Origin: Knufia peltigerae
Taxonomy: Eukaryota > Ascomycota > Eurotiomycetes > Chaetothyriales > Trichomeriaceae
Reading direction: 5' to 3'
Assembly (NCBI GenBank): GCA_030247855.1
Contig: JAPDRN010000041.1
Coordinates: 124,001-188,000 of the forward strand
Length of the DNA stretch: 64,000 nt
The translations under genes and the position numbers were made by a program. Under the pieces are notes generated by a model that was given only the letters and a program-made list of their open reading frames with translations, did not search any database and was not told the DNA's origin. Numbering within the stretch: the stretch's first letter is position 1; each line of letters begins with the position of its first letter. This document shows, piece after piece, positions 1-11,243 of this stretch.

Positions 1-1982
1 CTTCCGGTTGAGCGTCTCAAGAAAGGAGGCCATTCGAGGAGATGTCTCAGGGTTTCGCAAAAGGTATCTTCCGCAATTCTCGAGCAAATGAGCAATGATC
101 TCAATATTCATTCGTGAGAAGTCGTCCAAGCTGACTTTGAAACAATGAAAAATGACGTGCTCTGGCACGATGCCAAATTTGGTGAGCTCTGCAAGGTAAC
201 GAATGTTCAATAGCCGAACCTGACCTAGGAAGTCTTTGGTCTTGCGACGTTGAAGACTTCTGAACTCGTCATCAAGATGTGTGACTAAGCCTTGCACGAT
301 GTCTGTCATGTACTGGCCAAGAGTGGCAGCAAGTCGAGCATACAATGGAAGAAGGTCCGTTCGGCCTTTGGGAACATCTTGTATTGCTTTGATCAATCGG
401 TTTCGTGACGCCTTTGAGTTGAGGAAACAGAAATCTAGGGCGACCTGGTCGACCATTTCTTTGGTTTGGAGATCGGGTAGTCGTAGTAGAATAGCATCGA
501 CCTGAGCTCCTACTGTCTTATTCGCGATGGCAGTGGACTGATCGTCGATGTCTGAAGTCTTAGGGGATTCATTATTGGCTTCAGCTCGATCCTCCGCCTC
601 GGATTTCTTCTTAGAGTCCTCGAGCAGGATTGCTGGTACCCTACCCTTAAGATCGACCAGATTCTCGTAGAAGCGACGCTCTTCTTCATCTTCCCACATA
701 CCAGCGCCATCACCTGATCCTTTCAGATACTCGCCCGTCTTGATCATACCCACAGTACCTGAAGCTGAATTATCAGTGCCGTCTTTGTCCTCAAGATCAG
801 GCATTTCTTGTCCAAGGATGTCACAGAGGACCTGAGCATTCGCAACCAGTTTCTCTTGAGTCTTTGTCTGCTTCTCAAAATTTGCCTGCCTGTCCTCAAA
901 GATCTCGCCACTTTTGACGTAAGCCTCCGCATTGCGTCGACTCTGGTTGTTCAGAGACTTTTGATCACGTATGATATGGGTCTTAACACTAGACAAGTAG
1001 CGCTCAAAGATATTGATGAATCGTTGTCGAACAGGTGGTGGAATAAAAGGTGCATCTTCTTCAGTTGCGTCGTTTGAGGACGATGCATCCTTGGCTGTGT
1101 CTACAACAGCACCATCTGCATCAATTGTTTTTCGACCCTCATCAGTGGGCGATTTGAGACCCAAGACATCCCAAGCGAAGTTCTTCACGAAAAGTACAGC
1201 AAGACTTAAATTGGCGTGTTCAGAATCATGACCCAGTAACTCCTTCAGCACTTCGAGAGGAAAAGGCTCATGTTCAAGGTGACCGTCAGATTTGAGACCA
1301 TTTGAAATCGGCGCTGTTTTGCCTACTGCTTGGGATGGGTTTTCTTTACCCTTTGCCGAGACATCATCGGGGCGTTCAACATCGTCGAGGCCCCGGAGAA
1401 TTCCACAGACCCAGAATTCTGTCACCACTCGGAGTAGAATGCGATGTCGTTGCAGCCGCTCCTTCTCCTCACGTTCGCGAACTTCAGGAGTCCATTGTTT
1501 GAGTTGTGCTTTGTCTGGAGGTGTCAAGCCTTTGCCCAAGAGCCAGCCTAGTTTCTTTGTGTATTCTCCAGGTCCAAATCTTTGATGCAGCGCACTGACA
1601 ATCTCAACTGCTGCAGCAATCTCACCGGCGGTCTTCAGTTTGCTCAGACCTTCGGCAGTTGCTGAGATGATCTCAGACAGGTATTTTTGCAAGGATAAAG
1701 TTCGAACCTCTAGAAGAAACGTGTCTTGACCAGAGGAGGATATACCTGTGCGCAGGCGTTTTATGAAGGCTGTGTTCTTCTTCAAGGATGAATCGAGGGA
1801 GGTTGCGACATCGTAGACGTCTATCTGTGCGTTAGCCCCAGTGCGCAAATTCATTGCTAATCTGGTACCTTTGGCTCCGGACCAAACGCGGAGGTTTAAG
1901 TCACGTAGCTCTCCTGTTTCCCTCAGGTCAGTATAAGCTTGTGCACGATCGCTTTTGTCCTACGTTTTCGCTTGCGGTCCAT
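1..1982 (-). CDS. upf2: Nonsense-mediated mRNA decay factor Upf2/Nmd2, 5' part, runs off the window
   Basis: Partial gene; coding continues past position 1. Upf2 bridges Upf1 and Upf3 on the exon-junction/termination complex in the cytoplasm and triggers decay of mRNAs with premature stops. The reverse strand reads openly from about 1913 to 1 without a stop. Its translation has the Upf2 N-terminal MIF4G pattern, including FGIVPEHVIFHCFKVSLDDF and ENCGRYLLR, with an acidic linker before it. The proposed start is a 19-nt first exon, 1964-1982 (MDRKRK), spliced over a 50-nt intron (1914-1963; donor GTAGGA, TACTGAC branch site, acceptor AAACAG) to give RELRDLNLRVWSG, the Arg/Leu-rich opening common in fungal Upf2. 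An in-frame ATG at 1854 is the alternative start but would drop conserved residues. Family identity is very sure; the first exon is likely. Confidence 0.93.
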
Positions 1983-2558
1983 GATGGGCCGCGGTGTTGT
2001 AGAGAGTTGAGTATCGCTTGCATGACGACAAGCAGAGACTATGCAGGAAGCCTGCGATGTTTTTCGGCTGTAGATATCAACACGGATATCTTGCAGCCAG
2101 TGATTCACTGGTGATGTTTATAATTAAAATTGTCTATCCTGTCCTTGACTTCGTTTGATATGAGATCCCAAATGGGCCAACCCGCAGTCGTCCAAAGCTG
2201 GAATGTTAGGCGAAAACCACAGCCTTGTTCCCCTCCATAACTCGCTTCCCGCTTCCTTTTATGGAACTTCCAGCCTCGCGATCAAATACTTAGTACAGGA
2301 ATACCTTACTCGGTGTGAAGGAAAAAGACAGGACAAAAGCAGATCAAAAGCCTCTGCAAATACTTCATGATTAGAGAAAAGTTATCCATACTCCATACAT
2401 GCTGTCTTAACTAGTCTATGCAACAGACAACACATTCCGAAGAAGGAATGGTTCTCATATTTTGGTGGTGACCATAACGCCGCTTGAAATCTTGCGATTT
2501 CATGCCAAAATTCATTCATGACATCGTACAATCTCGCCATACTGTCCTTCTGCCAGCG
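1983..2558. other. Intergenic, UPF2 promoter and L1-protein 3' region
   Basis: No convincing coding sequence. It lies between two genes both on the minus strand, so it must hold the upf2 promoter and the downstream gene's 3' end. I see no named motif. Confidence 0.6.
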
Positions 2559-3752
2559 TTATACCTCCTCGCCGAAGATCTTGGCCTTTTGAGCTGCAAT
2601 TTTGCTTTTGCGGGCTTCAGCACTTTTCCGCTCTGCTTGCTTTTCATCACTCCCGTCCACCTTCGTGCGTTTACGAGTGCCAGCCTGTGGACCTTTGGTG
2701 GTTCTAGAGCTTCTCTTACGCTTCTGCCCCTGCTCTGCTTCATTTTCCAGGTGGCCCTCCTCAATGGCTTCAGCAGCAGCAATGTCATCTGCCTCCGTCC
2801 AAAGGTCGTCGGCAAGCCAGATGGGTACAGCAGTTGAGGATTGGCCTTTGATGTGAATGCCTCTGACGTTCTTCCAACCTTTGACCACATGTTTCTCGAT
2901 CAAGTTCTGTACTACTGCAGCGATGTTCTCCGCCAGCTGTTCTGGTCCAAAAGAAGCCAAACCAACTCGGACTGCAACCAATGTACCGGGCCTAAGATTA
3001 ACTGGCACCGCGTCGACTGCTTTGTCGATTTCTTTTGCCAGCACAGCCGGCCCAGCAGGTGCAGCAGCTCCCTCTCCTTTGGTCGCTTTCTGCTTAATAT
3101 CGTTCTTAGCCCGCTGCGACTGCGCAATAGTAATAGGAATAGGTCGTTTTGAAGAGCCCTTGTAGAAGATCTTGCCCAACGTTGCCGGCAAGCGGGTAAT
3201 GATACGATCATCAGCAAGAAAGATATCGTGCTCAGCCAGTAGCTGTCGTCGTGTCTCGAATGTCTTGTATCTATTTTTTAGCTTGGTGAAGCCGATGATT
3301 TTGGTAACGCGAGATTTCAGGCTTGCAGGAAAAGCTGGATCAGCAACGACATTTTTGACTGCTCTCTGAGGGTCGGCCGTGATAAGGCATATTCGAAGAT
3401 CTGGAGACGTATTGAGGGAATGCGGCACCGATACTTTGCTGGGCTTTAGTCGAGTTTTGTCCACAATGTGTTGCTTGGTGGTGAGAGTGAGCCATATGGG
3501 CGCTTCTGGATCGGCCGAAGGGGCGTCTTCAGAGTCTGAATTGTCGGCATCGAGGAGATTTCGCTTGGAGGATGCCTCTTGTAAGCGCTTGGTTTCAGCC
3601 TGGACGTGCTGCAGGAGGGCTCGTGAGGCTTTCAACGTCTGTGAGGAATGTTAGAGATTAGAGTGCAACCGCGCATGATCACATACCTGTTCAGGATCAA
3701 GCTGATACGGAGTGTCTTGTGGCCGCTTTTGAATAATTGTTGAGGGCGCCAT
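2559..3752 (-). CDS. Ribosomal L1-domain nucleolar protein (Utp30/Cic1-like)
   Basis: Two exons, 3687-3752 and 2559-3638, with a 48-nt intron (3639-3686, donor GTATGT, acceptor CACAG); 381 residues. Exon 1 encodes MAPSTIIQKRPQDT..DPEQ and exon 2 continues TLKASRALLQHVQ. The middle shows the L1 fold seen in yeast Utp30 and Cic1/Nsa3: a segment on IWLTLTTKQHIVDK, DLRICLITADPQRAVKN, IIGFTKLKNRYKTFETRRQL, then a DDRIITRLPATLGKIFYKG stretch, the usual Leu/Pro-rich strand of this group. The last about 100 residues are Lys/Arg-rich and disordered, ending with a basic tail that fits a nucleolar signal. Such proteins help pre-60S or SSU-processome assembly. An upstream in-frame ATG at 3770 is an alternative start. 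It sits head-to-head with the FHA gene. Which yeast paralogue it matches is not decided here. Confidence 0.85.
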
Positions 3753-4628
3753 GGTAGCTGATGCAGTCATGGTGTAGGGCAAACTGTCAACTGCAAAGTC
3801 TCTGCTCACAACGACATGTAACTTTTTTTTCCTGCGGCCACGGATATTCATGATCGGATCTTTGCTGTGGAGTCCAACTGCAGACCCCACACTTCCTCGG
3901 CCAACTTGCCCTATATTGCATCTTCGAATCTCATTTGCATCTCCAAGTCCGAAAGCGCGTCACCTCCTCCTTCACGACGCTACCACCATGCATGACTTTG
4001 CCGAAGCATGCCGCACGGTAGAGTTGTCAAGCAAGGGATTAGAAGATTATGGCGATGGAGACAAGTGTAGAGACATTTTGGATTTCGCGATGCCTAATCA
4101 TGCCGCTGAGAAGCCAATGCCACCCATTGCTGGCTGCTTTCTCGGCATGTGACATGGACCTGTAGAGGCCAGCGCTTGCTGTGTCTTCCTCAATGTCTTC
4201 TGTAACCTAACGTAACTCTGCCTACACAATCATTCTCTGTGCACATTTTGAATACCACCCAATCGAAAGGCATGTCAATTTTGTGTGGTTTGCAAGCCTT
4301 CAATTATAACGCGTCGACAGAACTCCGTAATTCGTATGGGACCGTGACCAGAAAACTGTGACCGAAGCGCGACACGCTCGCGCCCTAACCACCGCTCTTG
4401 GACCTTTTTCTCCCACCACTCAATTTCTGGCCTCTTAAGTGACCATTTCAACCTCATCTAGCAGGTCTTCTACTGTTGTTCAGAATCTGTTCGACCTCTA
4501 CTCTGGTTTTCTTATGACCAAGATTCTTTCTTCGGCCACACAACTCCTCGTTTGTGGACGCGTTTCGAGCTGGTCAATAGCCATACTCGGCCACCCGCGT
4601 ACTGGGTAGCTGATGTCGAGAGCTCAGC
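3753..4628. other. Divergent intergenic region between the L1-domain and FHA genes
   Basis: About 880 bases separating two divergent starts, so likely a two-way promoter. Short open frames here (3850-4152 and 4275-4457) lack family resemblance and are treated as chance. The final 130 bases before 4629 are pyrimidine-rich, as is common just upstream of fungal start sites. Confidence 0.55.
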
Positions 4629-6176
4629 ATGGCTCCCTCGACTACTCTTCCAGAAACAGCAGCCTCCAAATCACCGGCAGCAAAACGTCCTACAACCTCC
4701 CTACTTCCTGCTTTTGAGCCTTTATCTTCCTCACCGGCACTCCCAAGACCACTGAAGCGTAGCAGAGAGGTCTTCGACGAGCCCGCGACGTATCCCACGC
4801 CTGTCCCTACTTCTTCTACTCATATCCTCTCCTCGTCACCTAGTCGCGTGACGAACCCAAGAGCCGATCTTGCGAGAACTTCTTCAACTTTATCAGAACG
4901 TACACCACTCGGTACCGTCCCCTCAATTCAGCTGAGTGGTGATGGCAAGGTCACGCGTATGGGAAGGTCGAGTGCCTCTTGTAACTACCAGTTCGCTGCA
5001 AACCGCTTAATTTCTCGGGTCCACGTTGAAGCATGCTATAAAGGTGCCAGTTCGCGTCTCGAACGTGATCGTGTCGAGATATCGTGTACTGGGTGGAATG
5101 GTATCAAAATACATTGCAAGGGCCGGGTATACGAAGTTCAGAAAGGGGAAACATTTTCGTCAGATGTTCGAGATGCTGAGATCATGGTCGACGTACATGA
5201 CAGTCGTGTTGTTATTGAGTGGCCGCCTAAGCAACATCTAGGTGCTATTTCGTCCGATGAAGAAGATGACGAAGCCTCCCCAACCAAACGACAGCGAGTT
5301 TTGCTTCGCCATTCAACACCTCCCAGCCCTAGCCCTCTGCAATCTCGACGACGACCTGTCTCGCCTGTGTCACCATCACCAGCCGTTCAAGCAGTCCTAC
5401 CGTCGTCACCACCTCTTAGTACGGATCGAGTTCTTCAGACCGTCGAAATATATGAAGATCCAGATCCCGTGCAAGAGGCCAACCATATCCCCGATGCCAC
5501 AAATGTCTCGCAATCAACCCGAGCACTTACAGAAAATGTCCAGAACCCCACTGTCTCTCAGAACACTGATTCCAGCCTAGGCGAGGAGTTCTCTGACAAT
5601 GACGAAGAAAATGACCCCATCATTCACTCATTTGGACCTTTCGGTGCTAATCTACTCCCACGAATGGCATCTTTCACGGCAGGAGATTCGCCCACCCCAG
5701 CTGATTCCAACAAGAGTTCTCGATCCTCGCGCACGGAGCCATTGCATCCAAATCAGCCTCCAGCAGCAATCAAGAAAGAGTCACCAACAGTTGATATCAA
5801 GGGCCATATCATCAACCAGCTTGCCTTTTCAAGACTCTCATCAACACCGTGGTCGACCATCTTGAATCACTTACCGTCTGAAGCGTTGTCGTTGTCAATT
5901 AACGAAATCAAGCAGGCTGTCAAAGAAACCTCATGTATTGGCGAGGTGGCACGAGAAGGTAAAGATGCTGCAGGCAAGCCACTGGAGAGTGAGTTATATT
6001 ACATCCCGGATCTCGACGAAGATGAGAAGAGGAGGGAAGCTGTCGTCAATGATTTGAGAAAGCCAGGACTTCGAGCGTGCCGCAAGCAGCACAAGGTAAG
6101 CCCAGCTGTGGTCAATGAACTACATTAAGGAATACTGATGAATCAATAGCAATACTTCTGGCGCAAACCGAAATAA
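4629..6176 (+). CDS. FHA-domain nuclear protein (Tos4/Plm2-like architecture)
   Basis: Two exons, 4629-6095 and 6150-6176, joined across a 54-nt intron (donor GTAAGC, acceptor AATAG); 515-codon span giving 497 residues. The short last exon encodes QYFWRKPK and completes a tail reading CRKQHK-QYFWRKPK, far more likely than the read-through ending. Residues about 95-200 form a forkhead-associated phosphopeptide-binding domain: GDGKVTRMGRSSASCNY, then the SRVHVEA core (Ser-Arg-x-His), GWNGIKIHCKG and a closing strand. Upstream and downstream are Ser/Pro-rich disordered linkers; residues about 400-490 form a separate conserved alpha-helical domain (HIINQLAFSRLSSTPWS..). Fungal FHA proteins of this shape (yeast Tos4/Plm2) are chromatin-linked cell-cycle and DNA-damage factors; that role is inferred from architecture only. 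Confidence 0.85.
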
Positions 6177-6814
6177 GCTATCGACGATGTCGGTCGAAAT
6201 CGAATTCCTCCTCGGCACGCCCAACCAATAAATGCTTTGATTAGTAGCCCAGGCCGCAAATACCTCTTCTCGACTTTTCTTTTTGCTTGTATCCCCGTGG
6301 CTATCATATTGTTGCATGTCATAAGTGGTTGCTCTTTGCCTGACGCCAAAGACGTACGTTTGTATTGAGCATTGAGCGATTCTGCATAGCGAAAGTGTAC
6401 GGGCAGGGATTCTTTTTATTCGTCAAAAGCAGGGAGGCTCGAACGGATAAGGGTTGAAGCTGGGTTTTACTTACTCTACCCAGTACCTAGAAACATAACC
6501 AGGGAGAATAGCAGTCAAACAGTACATCAGTGAATGAACTTCTTGTCAACAACAAATCAACCCAGAAAAGAATATCCCGTATATAACCGCTAATCAGGCG
6601 TCTGATATAGCCGTATTTAGCCGAGCCGAGTGTCGTCCGTGATCGGTGACGGAGTTCCTGCCCTTCCCGAGGTACGGCGCATCGTATCTACAGAACTGCC
6701 AAATGATGATCCCGCTTCAACGATGGTGCTGCTGTTTGCATTCACACAACACTTTTGCTCGATCACGAAGAGGTACGACATTCTGCGGCTCTATAGCCCA
6801 TCGACTACGCAGCC
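6177..6814. other. Intergenic, ETF-alpha promoter region
   Basis: No gene seen. It includes the 3' end of the FHA gene and the leader of the ETF-alpha gene, which are co-directional. Several short frames overlap but none is convincing. Confidence 0.55.
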
Positions 6815-7917
6815 ATGTTGTCGGCAACCAGGCATTCTGCTCTACGCACATTGCGTGCGCAGGCATGCTCAAGATCGTTCCTGTCCGAGTCTCCAATGTC
6901 CTTTCGCGCACGACTCCTTTCCACCCTCGCTATTCTAGAACAGAAGGATGGGAAACTTAATAGTGGCTCATTGGGTGCCGTCACAGCTGGACAGAAACTT
7001 GGAGGGTCAGTACATGGCTTCATTGCAGGCAAGGCAGGAAAGTCAATCGCTCAAGAGGCAGCCAAAATCCAAGGACTGGAGAAGGTGCTTGCTGTCGAGA
7101 ATGAGGCATATGAACGAGGACTTGCCGAGAACTGGGCACCTCTTCTGGTAGAAAACATCAAAAAGGGTGGATACACACACGTTGTCACATCACACTCAGC
7201 ATTTGGAAAGAGCCTGCTACCTCGAGTGGCGGCGCTACTGGATGTCCAACAGCTATCAGACGTTATGTCTATTGAAAGCGAAGACAGTGAGTCTGGGACA
7301 CAGCCAAGAAGGGAAAGAAGCATGCTAACATCGTCCCAGCTTTTGTCAGACCCATCTACGCAGGCAATGCGATCCTGACAGTACAAAGCAGCGACCCTAT
7401 CAAGCTGTTGACCGTTCGACAGACATCTTTCCCACCGGCCGAGACTGAAGGTGGTTCAGCATCAGTGGAAGAGGGAGTTGATCCCAAAGTTGAATCTCCC
7501 ACCGAATGGGTGTCGGAAGAATTGGCCAAGTCCGATCGACCAGAACTCGCCTCTGCTTCAAGAGTTGTCTCGGGTGGCCGAGGTCTCAAGTCCAAGGAAG
7601 AGTTTGATCGATTAATTCCACCTTTGGCTGACGCTCTCGGTGCAGCTATTGGCGCATCAAGAGCAGCCGTCGACAGTGGCTTTGCCGATAACAGTCTGCA
7701 GGTCGGCCAGACTGGTAAGAATGTGGCGCCACAGTTGTACCTTTGCGCTGGTATTTCTGGAGCGATTCAACATCTTGCTGGTATGAAGGACAGCAAGGTC
7801 ATCGCTTGTATCAACAAGGACCCTGATGCACCTATCTTCCAGGTGGCCGATGTTGGCTTGGTAGGAGATTTGTTTGAGAAAGTGCCAGAATTGACCGAAA
7901 AGCTCAAGTCGCAATGA
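6815..7917 (+). CDS. etfA: Electron transfer flavoprotein alpha subunit, mitochondrial
   Basis: Two exons, 6815-7286 and 7340-7917, with a 53-nt intron (donor GTGAGT, acceptor CCCAG); 349 residues. The join gives SIESED-TFVRPIYAGNAILTV, the standard ETF-alpha sequence, so the splice is secure. ETF alpha/beta is a matrix heterodimer that takes electrons from acyl-CoA and other dehydrogenases and passes them to ETF-ubiquinone oxidoreductase. Residues 1 to about 30 are Arg/Ser/Ala-rich without acids, a mitochondrial presequence. The C-terminal FAD domain is intact: SGGRGLKSKEEFDRL, GASRAAVDSGF, QVGQTGKNVAPQLYLCAGIS and the CINKDPDAPIFQVADVGLVGD end. Length matches the family. The yeast homologue is Aim45. 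Confidence 0.96.
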
Positions 7918-9374
7918 TTAATCGACAGTCAGGTTGTCGCTTTCTGATATGAATTATTGCAACAACCAAGAACCACTTTTGGAACTCTGAACTTGATGAG
8001 ACCGGTCAACAGCAGGTTTGATATGGAACGAAATCCACGAGCATTGCAAAACTTGAAAAATAGATTATATATACCAAAGGGTGGTCTGGGGAAACGATAT
8101 GCAGCGACTATACTCGCAATTCTGTGATAACATCAGGCATATACAAATTCATATACATACTCCACAGCTTTCCTGATCAATGCTCTCAATGTGCATGGCC
8201 AAGTGAGTCAACCTCCCTATGTATTCGAGCTCCTCAATACAGGTTCAGACAAGGCGTGCAGAGTAAGTGATGAAGGGCGACTCGGTTGTCATAATAGGAC
8301 TTCTACAGATCGCGGAAGGTGGGCCGCCCAGACAGAAGATTCTTGATGGTCACTGTACTGTACGAGGTTATCACTTTGAATGCTTCAGCACAATCTCCAC
8401 TTGGAGCAAATGAATCGCGCCCTTCTTCTCCACAACAAAGAGTCATACGGCTAGTAGTGCAAGACTCATGTGTCACATTTGGCCTAGATCACGATTCCAA
8501 GTTTGATGGTGAGCGTTGGAGTAGCCTGAGCAATTCTAGCAGAGACTTGTTTCGCAGTCTGAATTGGAATCCGAATACGCTGGTCAAGGCCTAAGAGCGA
8601 CGGTGTACGAGGATATACATATACAGCACGACCCAGCCGACGGAGAGGGATTGTGCCGAAGCCAATCACGTCTGTCGGTGCGTATATATCCCGGCCCGCA
8701 TCGTATCGACCTTGGCCTACCTTGGCCTGACCAATTTTGCGCTGATGCCTGTTCAATGCAGGGAGATGCCTAACCAGTGGTGTCCCCTGGCGATGCGAAA
8801 AGACGAATGGCCATGATGTCTGCGCACATTCGGCACTGTAAAGGAAGGTCCCAAGACGCCAAAAAGCGAAACCCATCAACCACTATGGGTCGGTGAGTCA
8901 GAATGCTGAGTCGTTGCGGGACACAATGACCTCTTGCCTCGTATTCGGACCAGCTAGTCTGGAGACAAGTCAATGTTGAATGCACTGGCCTGACTAACTT
9001 ACAATGCCGTGGTCGAGTATATAGACCTGCGCAGATGCATGCCTGAGGCTCCTGCTTTACTTTCCTTCATCGCCTCTGCCAATAACCATTTTTCCATTGA
9101 AGTCAAATACTCAAACATACAAAGTGGAACGACCTGTTCATCCAGACAGAATTTCACCAGCTTTCCCAATACAGCCATATATCCACACGAATACTCTTTC
9201 AGCGCATCGTCTTGCCAGTTGTCAGCGGAAGCAGGTCAGCCGCCTTACATCCCAATCAGGTGGCCTGAAGGGTACAAGATATACTCGTAGACATTCCCTC
9301 GCCCACACATCGGCAGCGTTTCCCTCTCATATTCGACCATCTGTTACGATTCTCGAGAAACAGCTCTCTTGCGT
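7918..9374. other. Intergenic, nothing recognised
   Basis: About 1.46 kb with only short overlapping frames on both strands, none resembling a protein family. It contains TATATACATA-type AT stretches near 8070-8160 and the 5' region of the small gene that follows. Confidence 0.5.
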
Positions 9375-9617
9375 ATGAGTACACCGTCACAGATTAAAGC
9401 AATGGCACTATCATATACCTCCAGCGAAAAGAACAATACCATGACAGACACTGCTTCCATTCAAAGCACATCGACCATGTCCAGCCTTAAGGCTCTCCTG
9501 CCCAGTAAACGGAACAAGAAGGAAAAGGCTCACTCGCCGAAACCAAAAGAGCCGACGCAAGAGGAACAGGCGCTCAAGATGGAAGCACGGGCTACTTACA
9601 TGTCGATGATTCGATGA
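9375..9617 (+). CDS. Possible small Lys-rich protein, unknown
   Basis: An 80-residue frame starting MSTPSQIK. It carries MTDTASIQSTSTMSS, then SLKALLPSKRNKKEKAHSPK and the helical end EEQALKMEARATYMSMIR. Its order (Ser/Thr-rich start, SSLKAL motif, Lys/Pro linker, Ala/Met helix, C-terminal arginine) is like a type of very short cytosolic protein I associate with filamentous fungi, from general recall only. Internal ATGs at 9403 and 9441 are alternative starts. No domain with a known job is visible. It stands alone, with more than 1 kb of empty sequence on each side. It could still be a chance frame. Confidence 0.45.
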   Translation: MSTPSQIKAMALSYTSSEKNNTMTDTASIQSTSTMSSLKALLPSKRNKKEKAHSPKPKEPTQEEQALKMEARATYMSMIR

Positions 9618-11243
9618 ACAGCCATTGATCTGACCTTGTAACAACTTGAACGTGATCGACACTGGCCGATAGTGGGATGTAGCATTATACGCACAGTCCA
9701 GGAGTACAATGACTTGCCAGGATATTTGATTAGCTATGAGGGATCGTTAAGCAGTCCCAGGGAAGTAATCATGAATGGATTCCTAAAAAGTGAACCCAAC
9801 CACGATGAAAGAACGCGGGCCCGTTTCGACGTCAGCACGTTGAGGATTAATATATATATACATGATGAACAATTTCGCTTTCATCTCTTGATATCCTCTT
9901 ACAGGGAACTCGTGTTATACCAACACAGTCGTACGGCTGACCTAAGGACACATGGTATGGATCTTTGTAGGTACTGTACGGAGTATTTTCGGTGGATTTC
10001 CTGGAAATCTGGCCGCAGGAAATGATACTCCGATGCGGAAGTTCCTCTGGTGAGCTGGCTATATGAAGCAGATGCCGGCTGTTTCTTCTTGTGACGTCTC
10101 ATGTGTTTTGAAAATGCGATCGAAGAGGTACCCTGGAATGGTGACATGTACCCTACCCGAGGTATGCATTATGACGCCCATCAGTGACACCCTCAACATC
10201 AGGTATTGGCGACAACGGTCCAGGTCATGCCTGAAACGCGAATTCACAACACAACGCAACGACCGAACGGACCTGCATACTTTATGCGAGAGATTCAGAA
10301 TGGAAAAATGTACCACAAGCAAGTCGTCGTGACTCCTTGGAGCACCAGAGCAGGTTCCATTTTATCCGATAGTATGTGGTTCTAGGTGTGTTGTTATATC
10401 CGACACGGGTGTGATACCGGCCGAGGTTGTTCTTCGTACCCGGCAAAGGTGGATGAACATCTATATCGGTAGGGCGTGAAAGGCAGAAAGAAGTATGATG
10501 ACCAATCATCTGGTACATCTTGCGACACAAGGCTGCTCAAAGAACGCTGAATGACCCAGGATATATGGATGTTGCTGGAGATAAGAATATTGTTTCGAGC
10601 GAACCTCAAAACCGAAGCGAAGAGACTCAGATCCCCTTTGATATCGTCAATGGCTTTATTTGGTGGCATTGGAATGCTTCGTACATCCCACTGACAGACT
10701 CTGTGCTCCTCCATGATGAAAAGGGGCCCAGTGTGGGCCATAACGGCCATACAGAAGTGAATTTTGACTCTGGCTTCATCGATCAACGGGGATGCTTCCC
10801 CGTCGCAATGCGCTTATGGTCAAGAATTTATGTACGGCTTGTGAGGGCCAAGTGCCTCAACGCCGGACTACTGCCAGATATACAGATCCCACGGCAGATC
10901 GACCCCCAGTGTCCTCCCATGTTGATTTACTGATTACCTGTGCCGCGCGTGGCCTCGCGTTTTTATAAGGCCGAGCGACGCTATTTACCGAACAACAAAC
11001 TCGGGTCCTTTTGGTTCCGACTTTTTCATTGTTATATCTTTTCAACCCCAGGGAAAATAACTTTCTTGTCGTCTAATCATTTTCATTCCTCCTTTGATTC
11101 CTTTTCGTGTTTGTGTTACTACTAAAATAGTCGGCATAGAAGGGCAGAAGAGCCAGCTATTTTCTTGGGTATCAACAGATCCCTCCTACTCGTACAACAT
11201 CGAACAACACAGCCTTGCACGCAGGAGTAACCTCTCCTCCAAC
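9618..11243. other. Intergenic, contains a TACGGAGTA word
   Basis: About 1.6 kb without a supportable gene. The word TACGGAGTA occurs at 9977-9985, one of the dispersed intergenic copies. The final 200 bases are T/C-rich and lead into the transporter gene. The longest frame (10520-10933) has no family features. Confidence 0.5.

Noticed and set aside
11094..11243. Upstream start for the MFS transporter
   Set aside because: The added residues show no conserved feature; MSREGEK opens the acidic tail normal for this group.
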